Source of the DNA: M2408 sp040386975
GTDB taxonomy: Bacteria > Bacteroidota > Bacteroidia > Flavobacteriales_D > Crocinitomicaceae
Direction of reading: 5' to 3'
DNA: 64,000 nt
Assembly: GCA_040386975.1 (NCBI GenBank)
Contig: JAZKEO010000014.1
Coordinates: forward strand, 1-64,000
Below are positions 51,899 to 60,346 of the stretch, one piece after another. Position numbers and translations under genes: made by a program. The notes under the pieces are model-generated. The model had not been told where the DNA came from, made no database searches, and was given only the letters and a program-made list of their open reading frames with translations. How positions within the stretch are numbered: position 1 is the stretch's first letter; the number at the start of each line of letters is the position of its first letter.

Positions 51899-52507
51899 GT
51901 GAAAATTCCTTCAATTTATTTAGAAAAAGCTGTTGAACAATTGGCAAAATTGCCTGGCGTTGGAAAACGTTCTGCTTTGAGACTTGCCATACATTTGTTG
52001 AAACAAAAACCTGAAGAAATTGAAAGTTTTGCTCACGCTTTTATTGAGCTAAAAGATAAAGTCAAAAAATGTTCATCTTGTGGAAATATTTCAGACTTTG
52101 AAATTTGCTCTATTTGTTCTTCTCCATCAAGAAATAAAGCGATTATTTGCATTGTAGAAGACATTCGAGATGTTCTTGCAATCGAAGAAACATCTATTTT
52201 TAATGGAATTTACCACATTCTTGGCGGAATAATTTCTCCTATGGATGGAATTGGGCCATCAGATTTGAATATTCTTCCGCTTTTAAATAAAATTGAATTG
52301 GGAGAAGTAAAAGAAGTAATTTTTGCTTTGAGTTCAACCATGGAAGGCGACACAACAAATTTTTATCTCTACAAAAAAATCAAACCTTTCGGAATTGAAA
52401 TTTCAACACTTTCGAGAGGAGTTTCTGTTGGTACGGAATTACAGTATGCCGATGGAATTACACTTGGAAGGTCGATTATTAATCGTTTGCCGTTTAAAGT
52501 TCAGTAA
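51899..52507 (+). CDS. recR: recombination mediator protein RecR
   Basis: The 202-residue product is RecR: helix-hairpin-helix near the start (KLPGVGKRSALRLAIHLL), the C4 zinc finger CSSCGNISDFEICSIC, and the Toprim domain with ICIVEDIRDVLAIEET. RecR with RecO and RecF loads RecA onto gapped DNA and clears SSB. Start GTG is directly after the promoter. Confidence 0.97.
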   Translation: MKIPSIYLEKAVEQLAKLPGVGKRSALRLAIHLLKQKPEEIESFAHAFIELKDKVKKCSSCGNISDFEICSICSSPSRNKAIICIVEDIRDVLAIEETSIFNGIYHILGGIISPMDGIGPSDLNILPLLNKIELGEVKEVIFALSSTMEGDTTNFYLYKKIKPFGIEISTLSRGVSVGTELQYADGITLGRSIINRLPFKVQ

Positions 52508-52583
52508 AAAGATACGTGTTTTAGAGCTTTCGTGACAAAAATTGTCGGAAAATCCAACAATCTCAAAGTCCAACAATCCAATT

Positions 52584-53840
52584 CTAAGTCTTTCTTTTCT
52601 TCTTCTTCGCCGCAGGAAATAAAATATTGTTCAAAATCAAGCGATAACCTGGCGAATTTGGATGCAAACTTAAATCTGTTGGTGGATCGCCCACACGGTG
52701 CTGAAAATCTTCTGGATCGTGTCCTCCGTAAAAAGTCCAAGTGCCCTGACCATATTCTCCGTGAATGTATCTTGCTGTTCCAAGTGCCTTATTTTCGCCT
52801 AAAATCAACACATTTGGCTTGATTAAATCTTTACGAAAATCAGTTGTTTGTCCCATAAAACCATCAATCACTTGTGTATGACATTGCGTTAACATCGTTG
52901 GCACAACATCCCATTTTGCAGAAAACTCAAACAAACTAAATTTATCTGTATTTTCAGGCATACGATGTAAATCTGTCCCGTCAATGTTTGAATATTCATA
53001 CATGTATGGATCTCGAACGAGTTTAAATTTATCGAAAGCCAAGGTGTTGTTGTAATCTAATTTATCTTGACAATCTGGATTTGAAGGGTCGCCATCAAAC
53101 ATACTTTCGCAAATATCCGTTTGATGTGCCGCTAGACCAATGTCAAAACTATCCGTTCCACTACACATGGTAAATAAAAATCCACCACCGACAACGAAAT
53201 TTTTAATGTTGTTTGCAACGGCTAATTTCAAATGCGACACTTTATTGAATCCCAACATTTTCGCATCAGCTTCTGCATCAATTACTTGTTGTTTGTACCA
53301 AGGAGCATTTTTAAAGGAACTATAAAATTTACCGTATTGACCTGTAAAATCTTCGTGGTGCAAGTGCAACCAATCGTATTTTGGTAAAACGCCCATGATA
53401 ATCGCAGAATCATAAATTTTATCATACGGAATTTCTGCATATTCCAAAACCATTGTTACCGCATCATCCCAAGGCATTGTTCCTTTTGGCGTGTAAACAG
53501 CAATTTTCGGCGCTTTTTCTAATTGAACAATTTCTTGATTTATTTCTGGATTAGAAATTTCATTTTTAATGTTATTCGCTTGTCCATCGGTGATAATTTG
53601 GTATTTCACACCACGAATAATCAATTCTTCTTCCACTTTTTTGAGATTCGGACACAAAAACGAACCACCTCTGTAATTTAAAAGCCAATCAATCACAACA
53701 TCGTTTTCTAACATCCAAAAAGCAATTCCATACGCTTTGATGTGATTCGTTTGGGAATCATCCATTGGAATAAGAATTTGCGAGCTTCTACCCGAAAGAC
53801 TTAAGATTAAAAAGAAAAATACAGCGAAAAATTGTTTCAT
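52584..53840 (-). CDS. conserved secreted protein often labelled asparagine synthetase B
   Basis: From the ATG at 53840 the product is 418 residues with signal MKQFFAVFFFLILSLSGRSS. The open frame runs to 53888 but a -7 box lies there. Motifs WLLNYRGGSFLCPNL, DWLHLHHEDFTGQYGKF, GGGFLFTMCSGTDSFDI and YGGHDPEDFQHRVGDPPTDL are those of a Bacteroidota family that databases often label asparagine synthetase B. It has neither the N-terminal catalytic Cys nor the SGGxDS ATP site, so that name is misleading. The glutamine-amidotransferase-like fold seen in GGGFLFTMCSGTD is possible. True function unknown. Confidence 0.8.
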   Translation of the reverse strand: MKQFFAVFFFLILSLSGRSSQILIPMDDSQTNHIKAYGIAFWMLENDVVIDWLLNYRGGSFLCPNLKKVEEELIIRGVKYQIITDGQANNIKNEISNPEINQEIVQLEKAPKIAVYTPKGTMPWDDAVTMVLEYAEIPYDKIYDSAIIMGVLPKYDWLHLHHEDFTGQYGKFYSSFKNAPWYKQQVIDAEADAKMLGFNKVSHLKLAVANNIKNFVVGGGFLFTMCSGTDSFDIGLAAHQTDICESMFDGDPSNPDCQDKLDYNNTLAFDKFKLVRDPYMYEYSNIDGTDLHRMPENTDKFSLFEFSAKWDVVPTMLTQCHTQVIDGFMGQTTDFRKDLIKPNVLILGENKALGTARYIHGEYGQGTWTFYGGHDPEDFQHRVGDPPTDLSLHPNSPGYRLILNNILFPAAKKKKRKT

Positions 53841-53885
53841 TATTGATTTAATTCTGAAAAGTACTACTAAAATCGTACCTAATTG

Positions 53886-53914
53886 CAAAAATATTTATAA
53901 AAAACGTTAACGTT
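53886..53914 (-). promoter_or_regulatory. promoter with palindrome AACGTTAACGTT
   Basis: TATTTTTG (53893-53886) fits the -7 element about 46 bases before the ATG at 53840. A perfect 12-base palindrome AACGTTAACGTT (53903-53914) covers the space where the -33 element would be. It is a candidate operator for a dimeric regulator. Confidence 0.5.
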
Positions 53915-53942
53915 ACTTTTAAAATGGTACATCTCTATAAAT

Positions 53943-56213
53943 TTAATAATTGATTAGCGTAAAATAATTTGCAAATCTAAAATTTTCACCATTTTCATCT
54001 ACCAAATTAATAATATAATAATATATCCCATCAGAACATTTTTGATTTTCGACTTTACCATTCCAACCTTTTAAAATTTCATTTGTTTCGAAAATTACTT
54101 GTCCCCATCGATTATAAATTTTCATAGTTGACAACTGTGACATAATTACTGGAAACTCTATAGGTGTGAATAAGTCATTTACTTCGTCATTATTTGGCGT
54201 AAAAATATTTGGCATTATAAATGTAAAATTTTCACAATTATTCTTTATAAAATTAATTGTATCAGAAAACGAAAAACATTCATTTGAAACCATTAACCAA
54301 TAATTACCTTCTTGATTTACTTCAAAAAAATGATTACTGGAATTATTTTGCCAAATATAGTTCCCATCAATTCCACCTACATTAATATTTAATTTAATGT
54401 CTCCGCAAAAAATTGAATCTTTACCCAAGTCAAATTTTACATCGTTAATGTAATTAATATCAATTGAATCAATAAAAACTCCACATTCATTAGTTACTCT
54501 TACCCAATACTCTCCAGTATTTAACACAATAAATTTTGAATTTTCAGAATTGTCTTGCCAAAGAAATTCATTACCATAATTTGACACATCTAAAATTAAT
54601 TCTGAACCCTCACATAATGTAGAATCTGTCCCTAAACTAAATTCAGGTACGTCTTTAAAATCAACTTTTATAGTATCAGAAAAGGTATTACATTGATTAG
54701 TTACATTGACCCAATATTCCCCTTGTGAAGTAACATTAAAAAATGAATTTTGTGAATTATTTTGCCACAAATAATTTACATTCATGTTATTAAATTCAAG
54801 TATTAAATTAGCTCCTTTACATAAAATTGTATCGTTTCCAAACATATAATTAGGATTATTAATAAAACTGACAAATAATCCATCTCCATTTGATTCACAT
54901 TGGTTATTAATGCTTACATAATAATAACCTGCAGAATCAATATTCATCACTGAATCCTCTGAATCATTATGAAACCAATAATACTCTCCATTTATATAAG
55001 AAAGGTCTATTAGTAAACTCGAACCTTCACACAAAACAGTATCATTACCTAAATTTAGTTGTTCTAATTCAAAATAATCAATGTTTAAAGTATCAATTTC
55101 ATTTCCACAAGCATTTGTCGCTTCAAGCCAATAAATTCCTTCAAGAAAAATTGTAAATTGAGGATTTGTCGTAGAATCAGACCATAAAAAATCACATTCT
55201 AGGATAGAAACATCCAAGGGTAAAATTTGTCCATAACATATTGAAGTATCTTCTTGTAATAAATTTTGTGGTAAATCACTATCTACAATAACTTTTACTG
55301 TATCAATACCACAACTATTAAAAGCAATATAGATTGTCGTTTCGATAGGAGATACATCTAAAAAATTTTGATTTGAAATAATTTCATTTGGAAAATCAAT
55401 ATTTTTCCAAAACAATAATGAATCTGATTGAGCACTAATATTAACAGTTTCACCTATACAAATGGCCTGGTCTTCAATTGCATTAATACATGAAGGTATG
55501 TATTCCTTTACAGAAACATCATCAACAAAATACATTACATTATAATAAGTTAAATAATTCGGATTATGGTAATAAGTAATTGTACTTTCATTATCAAAAA
55601 AATTACCTAAAATTAAATAACGAGAAGGAGATGTTGCTACAAACGTATCACTAATGGATTGCCATACTAATGGATTTCCTACAATTTCTGTTTTATTTAT
55701 TTGAGGAATAAAATTTAAAACAGATGAATGATTGCTATAATGAATTAATGTATCTGAAAAATACATTCCAACATTGTTACCCAAATTATGTAATTCATCG
55801 AATGACGAAATATACATTTCAGCAATATATGTTTTACCAACTGTTAATGGCGTAATTAATTCAACTTCAAGATATTCTCTATAGTTATCAACAACCCCCA
55901 ATCCAAAAGTAAAAATAGCACTCATTAAATCTCCTGTTCTTGGCTGTTGAGTACCCATTGAACTAACATTTGTAGAATTACAACTCGCATAACATGATTG
56001 ATCAACTAAATTGGAAAAAATATCAGAAGTCCCATTTGTTGGAAGAAACCAATTATTCATTGCAGAAAAATAATCCTCTTGTGTTAGAGTCCAGTTACAG
56101 GGTAAATCTAAGTGATTTTCAAAACTTGGATTCGGTATTAAATTTGGCGTGATACTTTGTGATGAAATATTAATGATTATAAAAAAACAAAACAATAATT
56201 TAAAATATTTCAT
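53943..56213 (-). CDS. T9SS-secreted protein with Ig-like repeats and type B sorting domain
   Basis: The product, 756 residues from the ATG at 56213 (an earlier ATG at 56228 adds 5), has signal MKYFKLLFCFFIIINISSQ, a carbohydrate-binding-like domain (residues 20-240, with MYFVDDVSVKEY), then at least four tandem repeats of about 70 residues each containing LGxDTxLCxGxxLxL, a YxWxxNSxxxxF core and GxYWVxVTNxC. The end has the CHU_C/type B tail IMPNIFTPNNDEVNDLFTPI and IYNRWGQVIFETNEILKGWN. It is exported by T9SS with PorV/SprF-type partners and probably sits on the surface or in matrix; binding partner unknown. Confidence 0.88.
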   Translation of the reverse strand: MKYFKLLFCFFIIINISSQSITPNLIPNPSFENHLDLPCNWTLTQEDYFSAMNNWFLPTNGTSDIFSNLVDQSCYASCNSTNVSSMGTQQPRTGDLMSAIFTFGLGVVDNYREYLEVELITPLTVGKTYIAEMYISSFDELHNLGNNVGMYFSDTLIHYSNHSSVLNFIPQINKTEIVGNPLVWQSISDTFVATSPSRYLILGNFFDNESTITYYHNPNYLTYYNVMYFVDDVSVKEYIPSCINAIEDQAICIGETVNISAQSDSLLFWKNIDFPNEIISNQNFLDVSPIETTIYIAFNSCGIDTVKVIVDSDLPQNLLQEDTSICYGQILPLDVSILECDFLWSDSTTNPQFTIFLEGIYWLEATNACGNEIDTLNIDYFELEQLNLGNDTVLCEGSSLLIDLSYINGEYYWFHNDSEDSVMNIDSAGYYYVSINNQCESNGDGLFVSFINNPNYMFGNDTILCKGANLILEFNNMNVNYLWQNNSQNSFFNVTSQGEYWVNVTNQCNTFSDTIKVDFKDVPEFSLGTDSTLCEGSELILDVSNYGNEFLWQDNSENSKFIVLNTGEYWVRVTNECGVFIDSIDINYINDVKFDLGKDSIFCGDIKLNINVGGIDGNYIWQNNSSNHFFEVNQEGNYWLMVSNECFSFSDTINFIKNNCENFTFIMPNIFTPNNDEVNDLFTPIEFPVIMSQLSTMKIYNRWGQVIFETNEILKGWNGKVENQKCSDGIYYYIINLVDENGENFRFANYFTLINY

Positions 56214-56253
56214 GTAAAAATGTTTCATTTATAAAATTAAATATTTCAAAAAG

Positions 56254-57822
56254 TTAAAATGGTACATCATCGTGAGCATCACGTCCGAAATCTGCATCTC
56301 CATTTGCTCCGCTTCTAAAAGTTTGGTTTTGAGTTAAAGCTGGAGAATCAAAATTTTGAGCTCCTGTATTCATCGCTGAACTAAATGTTGTAGGAACGAT
56401 GTCATCACCAAAAGAATCAACATTGTCGAATCGTGCATATTGATTAATGAATTTCAAACGAACACTTTCCAAGGCTCCATTACGGTGTTTAGCAACAATG
56501 ATTTCCGCAATTCCTTCATTGGATTCACCGTTTTCATTTTGGTGAAGTCCATAATATTCTGGACGATAAATAAAGGAAACGATATCGGCATCTTGCTCAA
56601 TTGCTCCCGATTCACGTAAATCAGAAAGCATTGGTTTTTTATCTCCGCCACGTGTTTCAACCGAACGACTCAACTGCGATAAAGCGATAATTGGTACATT
56701 TAATTCTTTCGCAATTTCTTTGATAGATCGCGAAATAGTTGAAATTTCTTGCTCTCTATTTCCTGAACCTTTTGATCCACCGGCAGACATCAACTGCAAA
56801 TAATCAATTATAATTAACTCAATGTTTTTCTGCATTTTCAACCTACGACATTTTGCACGTAAATCAAAAACACTTAAACCTGGTGTGTCATCAATGTAAA
56901 TTGGTGCCGTAGAAAGTTTTTGAATACGGGCGTGTAATTGTACAAATTCATGTTCTTGTAATTCTCCTTTTCTCAACTTATCACCGCTAATGCGTGTTTC
57001 ACTAGAAATAAGTCTTTTTACAAGCTGAACTGAGGACATCTCAAGTGAAAATATCGCTACTCCCATACCGTAATCAATGGCTGTATTTCTCGCCATTGAA
57101 AGTACGAAAGCCGTTTTTCCCATCGCAGGACGAGCTGCAATAACAATCATGTCTGAACGTTGCCATCCAGAAGTTAACTTATCTAATTCTCTAAATCCTG
57201 TTGGAACACCAGAAATTCCATCTCCTTCTTTACTCGCTTTTTCAATATCTTCAACCGCCTGACGAACAATGCTTTGCATGTCACCAGCTTCTTTTCGCAT
57301 GTTATTTTCAGCGATTTTAAATAAATCTGATTCTGCTTTATTTAACAAGTCAAAAACGTCGGTTGTTTCTTCGTAAGCATCTTTTAGAACGTCTGAGCAC
57401 ATGCGAATTAATTCTCGTTGAATGTGTTTTTCAGAAATAATACGAGAATAATACTCAACGTGAGCAGCAGATGCAACTCGGTTTGTAAGTTGAGAGATGT
57501 AAACTGCTCCACCAGCTAATTCTAATTCACCTTCTTTTTTTAGTTTGTTTATCACCGTCAATAAATCGACTGGACTTGAGCTACCAAAAAGTTCGATGAT
57601 GGCTTTAAAGATGTAATAATGTTTTGGATCGTAAAACGAGGCAGCTGTAATGCTATCAATCGCATTGTCTAAAGCATTTTTTTCAAGCATAATTGCTCCT
57701 AAAACTGCTTGTTCTAAATCAATCGCCTGAGGTGGAACTTTCCCCAATTCTCCTAGTAAAGCATTGTTTCGAGGGCTTAATCTCGGCGCTATTTTTTTAC
57801 TGTTCTCACTCACATTTTCCAT
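56254..57822 (-). CDS. dnaB: replicative DNA helicase DnaB
   Basis: The product, 522 residues from the ATG at 57822, has the DnaB N-terminal primase-binding domain (PPQAIDLEQAVLGAIMLEKN), Walker A RPAMGKT (231-237), the Walker B/H3 region LIIIDYLQLMSAGG and the helicase signature SQLSRSVETRGGDKKPMLSD. It unwinds DNA at the fork. A TTG upstream (57840) is in frame but sits in the promoter. The C-terminus ends GRDAHDDVPF, resembling an SSB acidic tip; see findings. Confidence 0.97.
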   Translation of the reverse strand: MENVSENSKKIAPRLSPRNNALLGELGKVPPQAIDLEQAVLGAIMLEKNALDNAIDSITAASFYDPKHYYIFKAIIELFGSSSPVDLLTVINKLKKEGELELAGGAVYISQLTNRVASAAHVEYYSRIISEKHIQRELIRMCSDVLKDAYEETTDVFDLLNKAESDLFKIAENNMRKEAGDMQSIVRQAVEDIEKASKEGDGISGVPTGFRELDKLTSGWQRSDMIVIAARPAMGKTAFVLSMARNTAIDYGMGVAIFSLEMSSVQLVKRLISSETRISGDKLRKGELQEHEFVQLHARIQKLSTAPIYIDDTPGLSVFDLRAKCRRLKMQKNIELIIIDYLQLMSAGGSKGSGNREQEISTISRSIKEIAKELNVPIIALSQLSRSVETRGGDKKPMLSDLRESGAIEQDADIVSFIYRPEYYGLHQNENGESNEGIAEIIVAKHRNGALESVRLKFINQYARFDNVDSFGDDIVPTTFSSAMNTGAQNFDSPALTQNQTFRSGANGDADFGRDAHDDVPF

Positions 57823-57827
57823 AAGAG

Positions 57828-57835
57828 CAAAGGTA
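57828..57835 (-). promoter_or_regulatory. -7 element of dnaB, leaderless start
   Basis: TACCTTTG on the minus strand ends 5 bases before the ATG at 57822, so transcription would begin at the start codon. No clear -33 TTTG follows at the expected distance. Confidence 0.55.
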
Positions 57836-57899
57836 ATCAAGAATTTTGGCTTCTAAAAATTTTATTTCGTTTTCTTTTCAACACAATATTGGCTCGCTA

Positions 57900-57917
57900 T
57901 CCCGATAGCTATCGGGA
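57900..57917. repeat. 18-base perfect palindrome TCCCGATAGCTATCGGGA
   Basis: The string is its own reverse complement. The same palindrome is common between genes in Bacteroidota and is thought to be a dispersed repeat rather than an operator. Confidence 0.6.
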
Positions 57918-57977
57918 GCTAAAAAGCAAAGGGAAATTGACTTATTAAAAGGTTATTAACGGGATATAAACAAAGTG

Positions 57978-58063
57978 TTTTTCTCGCAAAGACGCAAGGA
58001 CGCTTTCGGGTGAAGTTGTATCGCAAAGACAAATTAAGATTGCACCAAGTTCGCAAAGCATAA
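57978..58063. repeat. degenerate CGCAAAG repeats
   Basis: The block has CTCGCAAAGACGCAAGGACG, ATCGCAAAGACAAATT and TTCGCAAAGC, spaced irregularly. Related blocks are at 22203-22240 and 48513-48555. Confidence 0.55.
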
Positions 58064-58111
58064 TTTAAATGAGTTGCGTAAAAAAATAAGCATTTATTGA
58101 AAGATATTTAG

Positions 58112-58119
58112 TAGTTTTG
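58112..58119 (+). promoter_or_regulatory. -7 element of the 58141 gene
   Basis: TAGTTTTG fits TAnnTTTG 22 bases before the ATG. The -33 position has no clear TTTG. Confidence 0.5.
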
Positions 58120-58140
58120 GTTAAATCTTAATCTCATTTT

Positions 58141-59565
58141 ATGTTTCATAAAACAATCCTAGTTCTAATTTTAACAAGTTTAAGTGTAAATTCAATATAT
58201 TCTCAAAATGAATTTTTAAAAACTAAATTTCAAACCAAAATAAGCCAAAGTGGTCAAAACGGGAACAAATCGGATATAAAAAGATCAACTGTTTTTCAAC
58301 CTGAAATTGCAATCAATTACTTGTGGTCAAGTTCAATTGGAGATTGGGATTATATTGACACAAGTTATTTCGAATATGATTCAGAAGGATATGCTATTAA
58401 ACAGACAAATAGAGATTCTGGATTGGATATTGTGAGGTATTTAACAACTTATACAGAAAGCCATAAAAAAACTGAGGTCGTAACTCAAAACTTTAATCAA
58501 AGTTTAATGTCTTGGGTTAATTTCAAAAGAACTGTACAAATTTTTAACGAACATGATCACGTAATTGAGTATAGATATGAAAACTGGAATACTAGTACTA
58601 GCGAATGGGAAACTACTTATGGAAGTAAATACTTTAGAACGTATGACATTAATAATCATCAAGTAGAAACTATTTATCAAGATTATCAAATTAGTACTGA
58701 TTCTTTTGTCAATAGAACTAAATATATTAACATATATGATTCGCAAGGTAGATTAACTTCTTATGAAGAGATAATATGGTTTAATAATCAGTGGGAAAAT
58801 CTTTCTATTGAACATTATAATTATGTATCAGATGTAGTAACTTCGATTGTTACTCAAGAATGGGATGGCACTAATTATGCAAATACTGTGAGATATAACA
58901 ACATAATTTGGCACAATTGGACTGAGGTTAACGTTTCAGAAGCTTTAAGTCTAACTGTACAAAACTGGGATAACAATACTTGGGTAAATATTGGAAGGTC
59001 AAACTTTACATATGACAGTTATGGTGGAAGCATTGAAGTGAGTCAAAATTACATCAATAACAGCTGGGTAAATGCTTATAGATATACTGAGACTTATGAT
59101 TCTTTGCAACATTATATTGGTGACAGAGGTGAGGAATGGATAAATAATTCATGGCTTCTTTATGATGAATCAAAATATATTCTCACCTATAATACTGAGC
59201 AACAAATTATCAGAAAAATAGAGCAACAATGGGATGATTTTGATTTGACTTTTGATAATCGAATCCGAACAGATTATCTAAACTACATGAGCTTTACAAA
59301 TTCAGCAGAAATTGATGAACAGCATAATAACACTTTTATTAAAGTTTATCCAAATCCATTTACCTCAAAGTTAAAAATAGAAGTTGATGCTAATTTATCT
59401 GAAAAAGCAGAATTTATCTTAACAGATTTATCAGGCAAGATTGTCTTAAAATTAAAAGCTTCGTCCAATTTTTCTATAGAGAAAGATAAATTAGAAAGCG
59501 GGTTTTATAATTTTACTATTCTTGATACTAATTTAAAGAAGTCAGGAAAAATCATTATTGAATAA
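58141..59565 (+). CDS. T9SS-secreted protein with Trp/Tyr-rich repeats and type A sorting domain
   Basis: The 474-residue product has signal MFHKTILVLILTSLSVNSIYSQ split near residue 22 and about eight degenerate repeats of 35-45 residues, each with a pattern like WNNxWVNxxRxNxTYDSxGxIxxxxxxxW (examples WNTSTSEWETTYGSKYF and WINNSWLLYDESKYILTYN). These resemble YD/RHS-type or beta-propeller-like repeats. The end has YPNPFTSKLKIEVDANLSE and ESGFYNFTILDTNLKKSGKI, a type A T9SS sorting tail. Role unknown; adhesion or ligand binding is inference. Confidence 0.8.
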   Translation: MFHKTILVLILTSLSVNSIYSQNEFLKTKFQTKISQSGQNGNKSDIKRSTVFQPEIAINYLWSSSIGDWDYIDTSYFEYDSEGYAIKQTNRDSGLDIVRYLTTYTESHKKTEVVTQNFNQSLMSWVNFKRTVQIFNEHDHVIEYRYENWNTSTSEWETTYGSKYFRTYDINNHQVETIYQDYQISTDSFVNRTKYINIYDSQGRLTSYEEIIWFNNQWENLSIEHYNYVSDVVTSIVTQEWDGTNYANTVRYNNIIWHNWTEVNVSEALSLTVQNWDNNTWVNIGRSNFTYDSYGGSIEVSQNYINNSWVNAYRYTETYDSLQHYIGDRGEEWINNSWLLYDESKYILTYNTEQQIIRKIEQQWDDFDLTFDNRIRTDYLNYMSFTNSAEIDEQHNNTFIKVYPNPFTSKLKIEVDANLSEKAEFILTDLSGKIVLKLKASSNFSIEKDKLESGFYNFTILDTNLKKSGKIIIE

Positions 59566-59566
59566 C

Positions 59567-60346
59567 TTACACAAAACCTTTATTCTTCTTAATGTTTTCG
59601 TAAGCTTCTTGAATTTTTTGGAATTTTTCTTTCGCACCTTTTTGGAATTCTTCGCCTAAGGAAGCTACTTTATCAGGATGGTATTTGATTGCCATTTGAC
59701 GATATGCTTTTTTAATTTCTTCATTTGTTGCGGTGTTTTCAATTTCCAACACTTTGTAATCTGAATTCACATCGCGGTAGAACATGTTTTTAACACTTTC
59801 AAAATCTGGATTTGGAACACCCATCAATTGTGAGATACGCTGAATTAAAAGTAACTCCGTATTGGAAACATCGCCATCAGCTTTCGCAATTCCAAACAAA
59901 TAATACAACAATTGTACACGTGCTTCTATCTGTGTTCTGTTTCGAATATCGGCACAAATTTGCTCTAAAGGAATGTCGTCTGAATCCAAAAATCGCTTTA
60001 AATCTTGTAGATGACTTACAGAAAATTGTGGTCCGAATTGTTGTTTAAAAAATGCTTTTACATATTCCAATTCTGCTTTTAATACTTTTCCATCGGCACG
60101 CATGATAGCTGCTGAAAGTGCAATCAACATGGTCGCAAAATCGAGATTTGATGTTCGCTGTTGGTAAAACGAAAAAAGATCGTCGGACGAAAATCCGCGA
60201 GCTCCTCCAGCACCACCTTGTTGCTGACTAAAGGTTTTTATTTTTTGGAAATTATCTACGAAAGTTCCAATAAAGAAACCTAAAATGGCTCCTCCGAATG
60301 ATTTTAAAAAATAAAATCCTGCTGCTGCAAAAATGAATTTAAACAA
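59567..60346 (-). CDS. TerB-DnaJ domain membrane-associated protein
   Basis: From the TTG at 60346 the product is 259 residues: a Gly-rich membrane helix (FIFAAAGFYFLKSFGGAILG), a TerB-like helical domain (near 75-180, IALSAAIMRADGKVLKAELE), then a J domain with the HPD motif (KKAYRQMAIKYHPDKVASLG). A TTG at 60400 with an upstream GGGAGGTG also fits and would add 18 residues, but that GGGAGGTG is part of a repeat. It resembles DjlA-type co-chaperones that work with DnaK at the membrane. Confidence 0.82.
   Translation of the reverse strand: MFKFIFAAAGFYFLKSFGGAILGFFIGTFVDNFQKIKTFSQQQGGAGGARGFSSDDLFSFYQQRTSNLDFATMLIALSAAIMRADGKVLKAELEYVKAFFKQQFGPQFSVSHLQDLKRFLDSDDIPLEQICADIRNRTQIEARVQLLYYLFGIAKADGDVSNTELLLIQRISQLMGVPNPDFESVKNMFYRDVNSDYKVLEIENTATNEEIKKAYRQMAIKYHPDKVASLGEEFQKGAKEKFQKIQEAYENIKKNKGFV

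Larger units (their letters stand above)
57823..58140. other. intergenic region with palindrome and CGCAAAG repeats
   Basis: The gap between dnaB and the T9SS gene holds the dnaB promoter (57828-57835), a perfect 18-base palindrome TCCCGATAGCTATCGGGA (57900-57917), a CGCAAAG repeat cluster (57978-58063) and the -7 box of the next gene (58112-58119). No gene. Confidence 0.6.

Noticed and set aside
52501..52822. Open frames on both strands between recR and the secreted AsnB-like gene
   Set aside because: They overlap the confident coding frame ending at 52584 and cross repeat-like gap sequence; no independent features.
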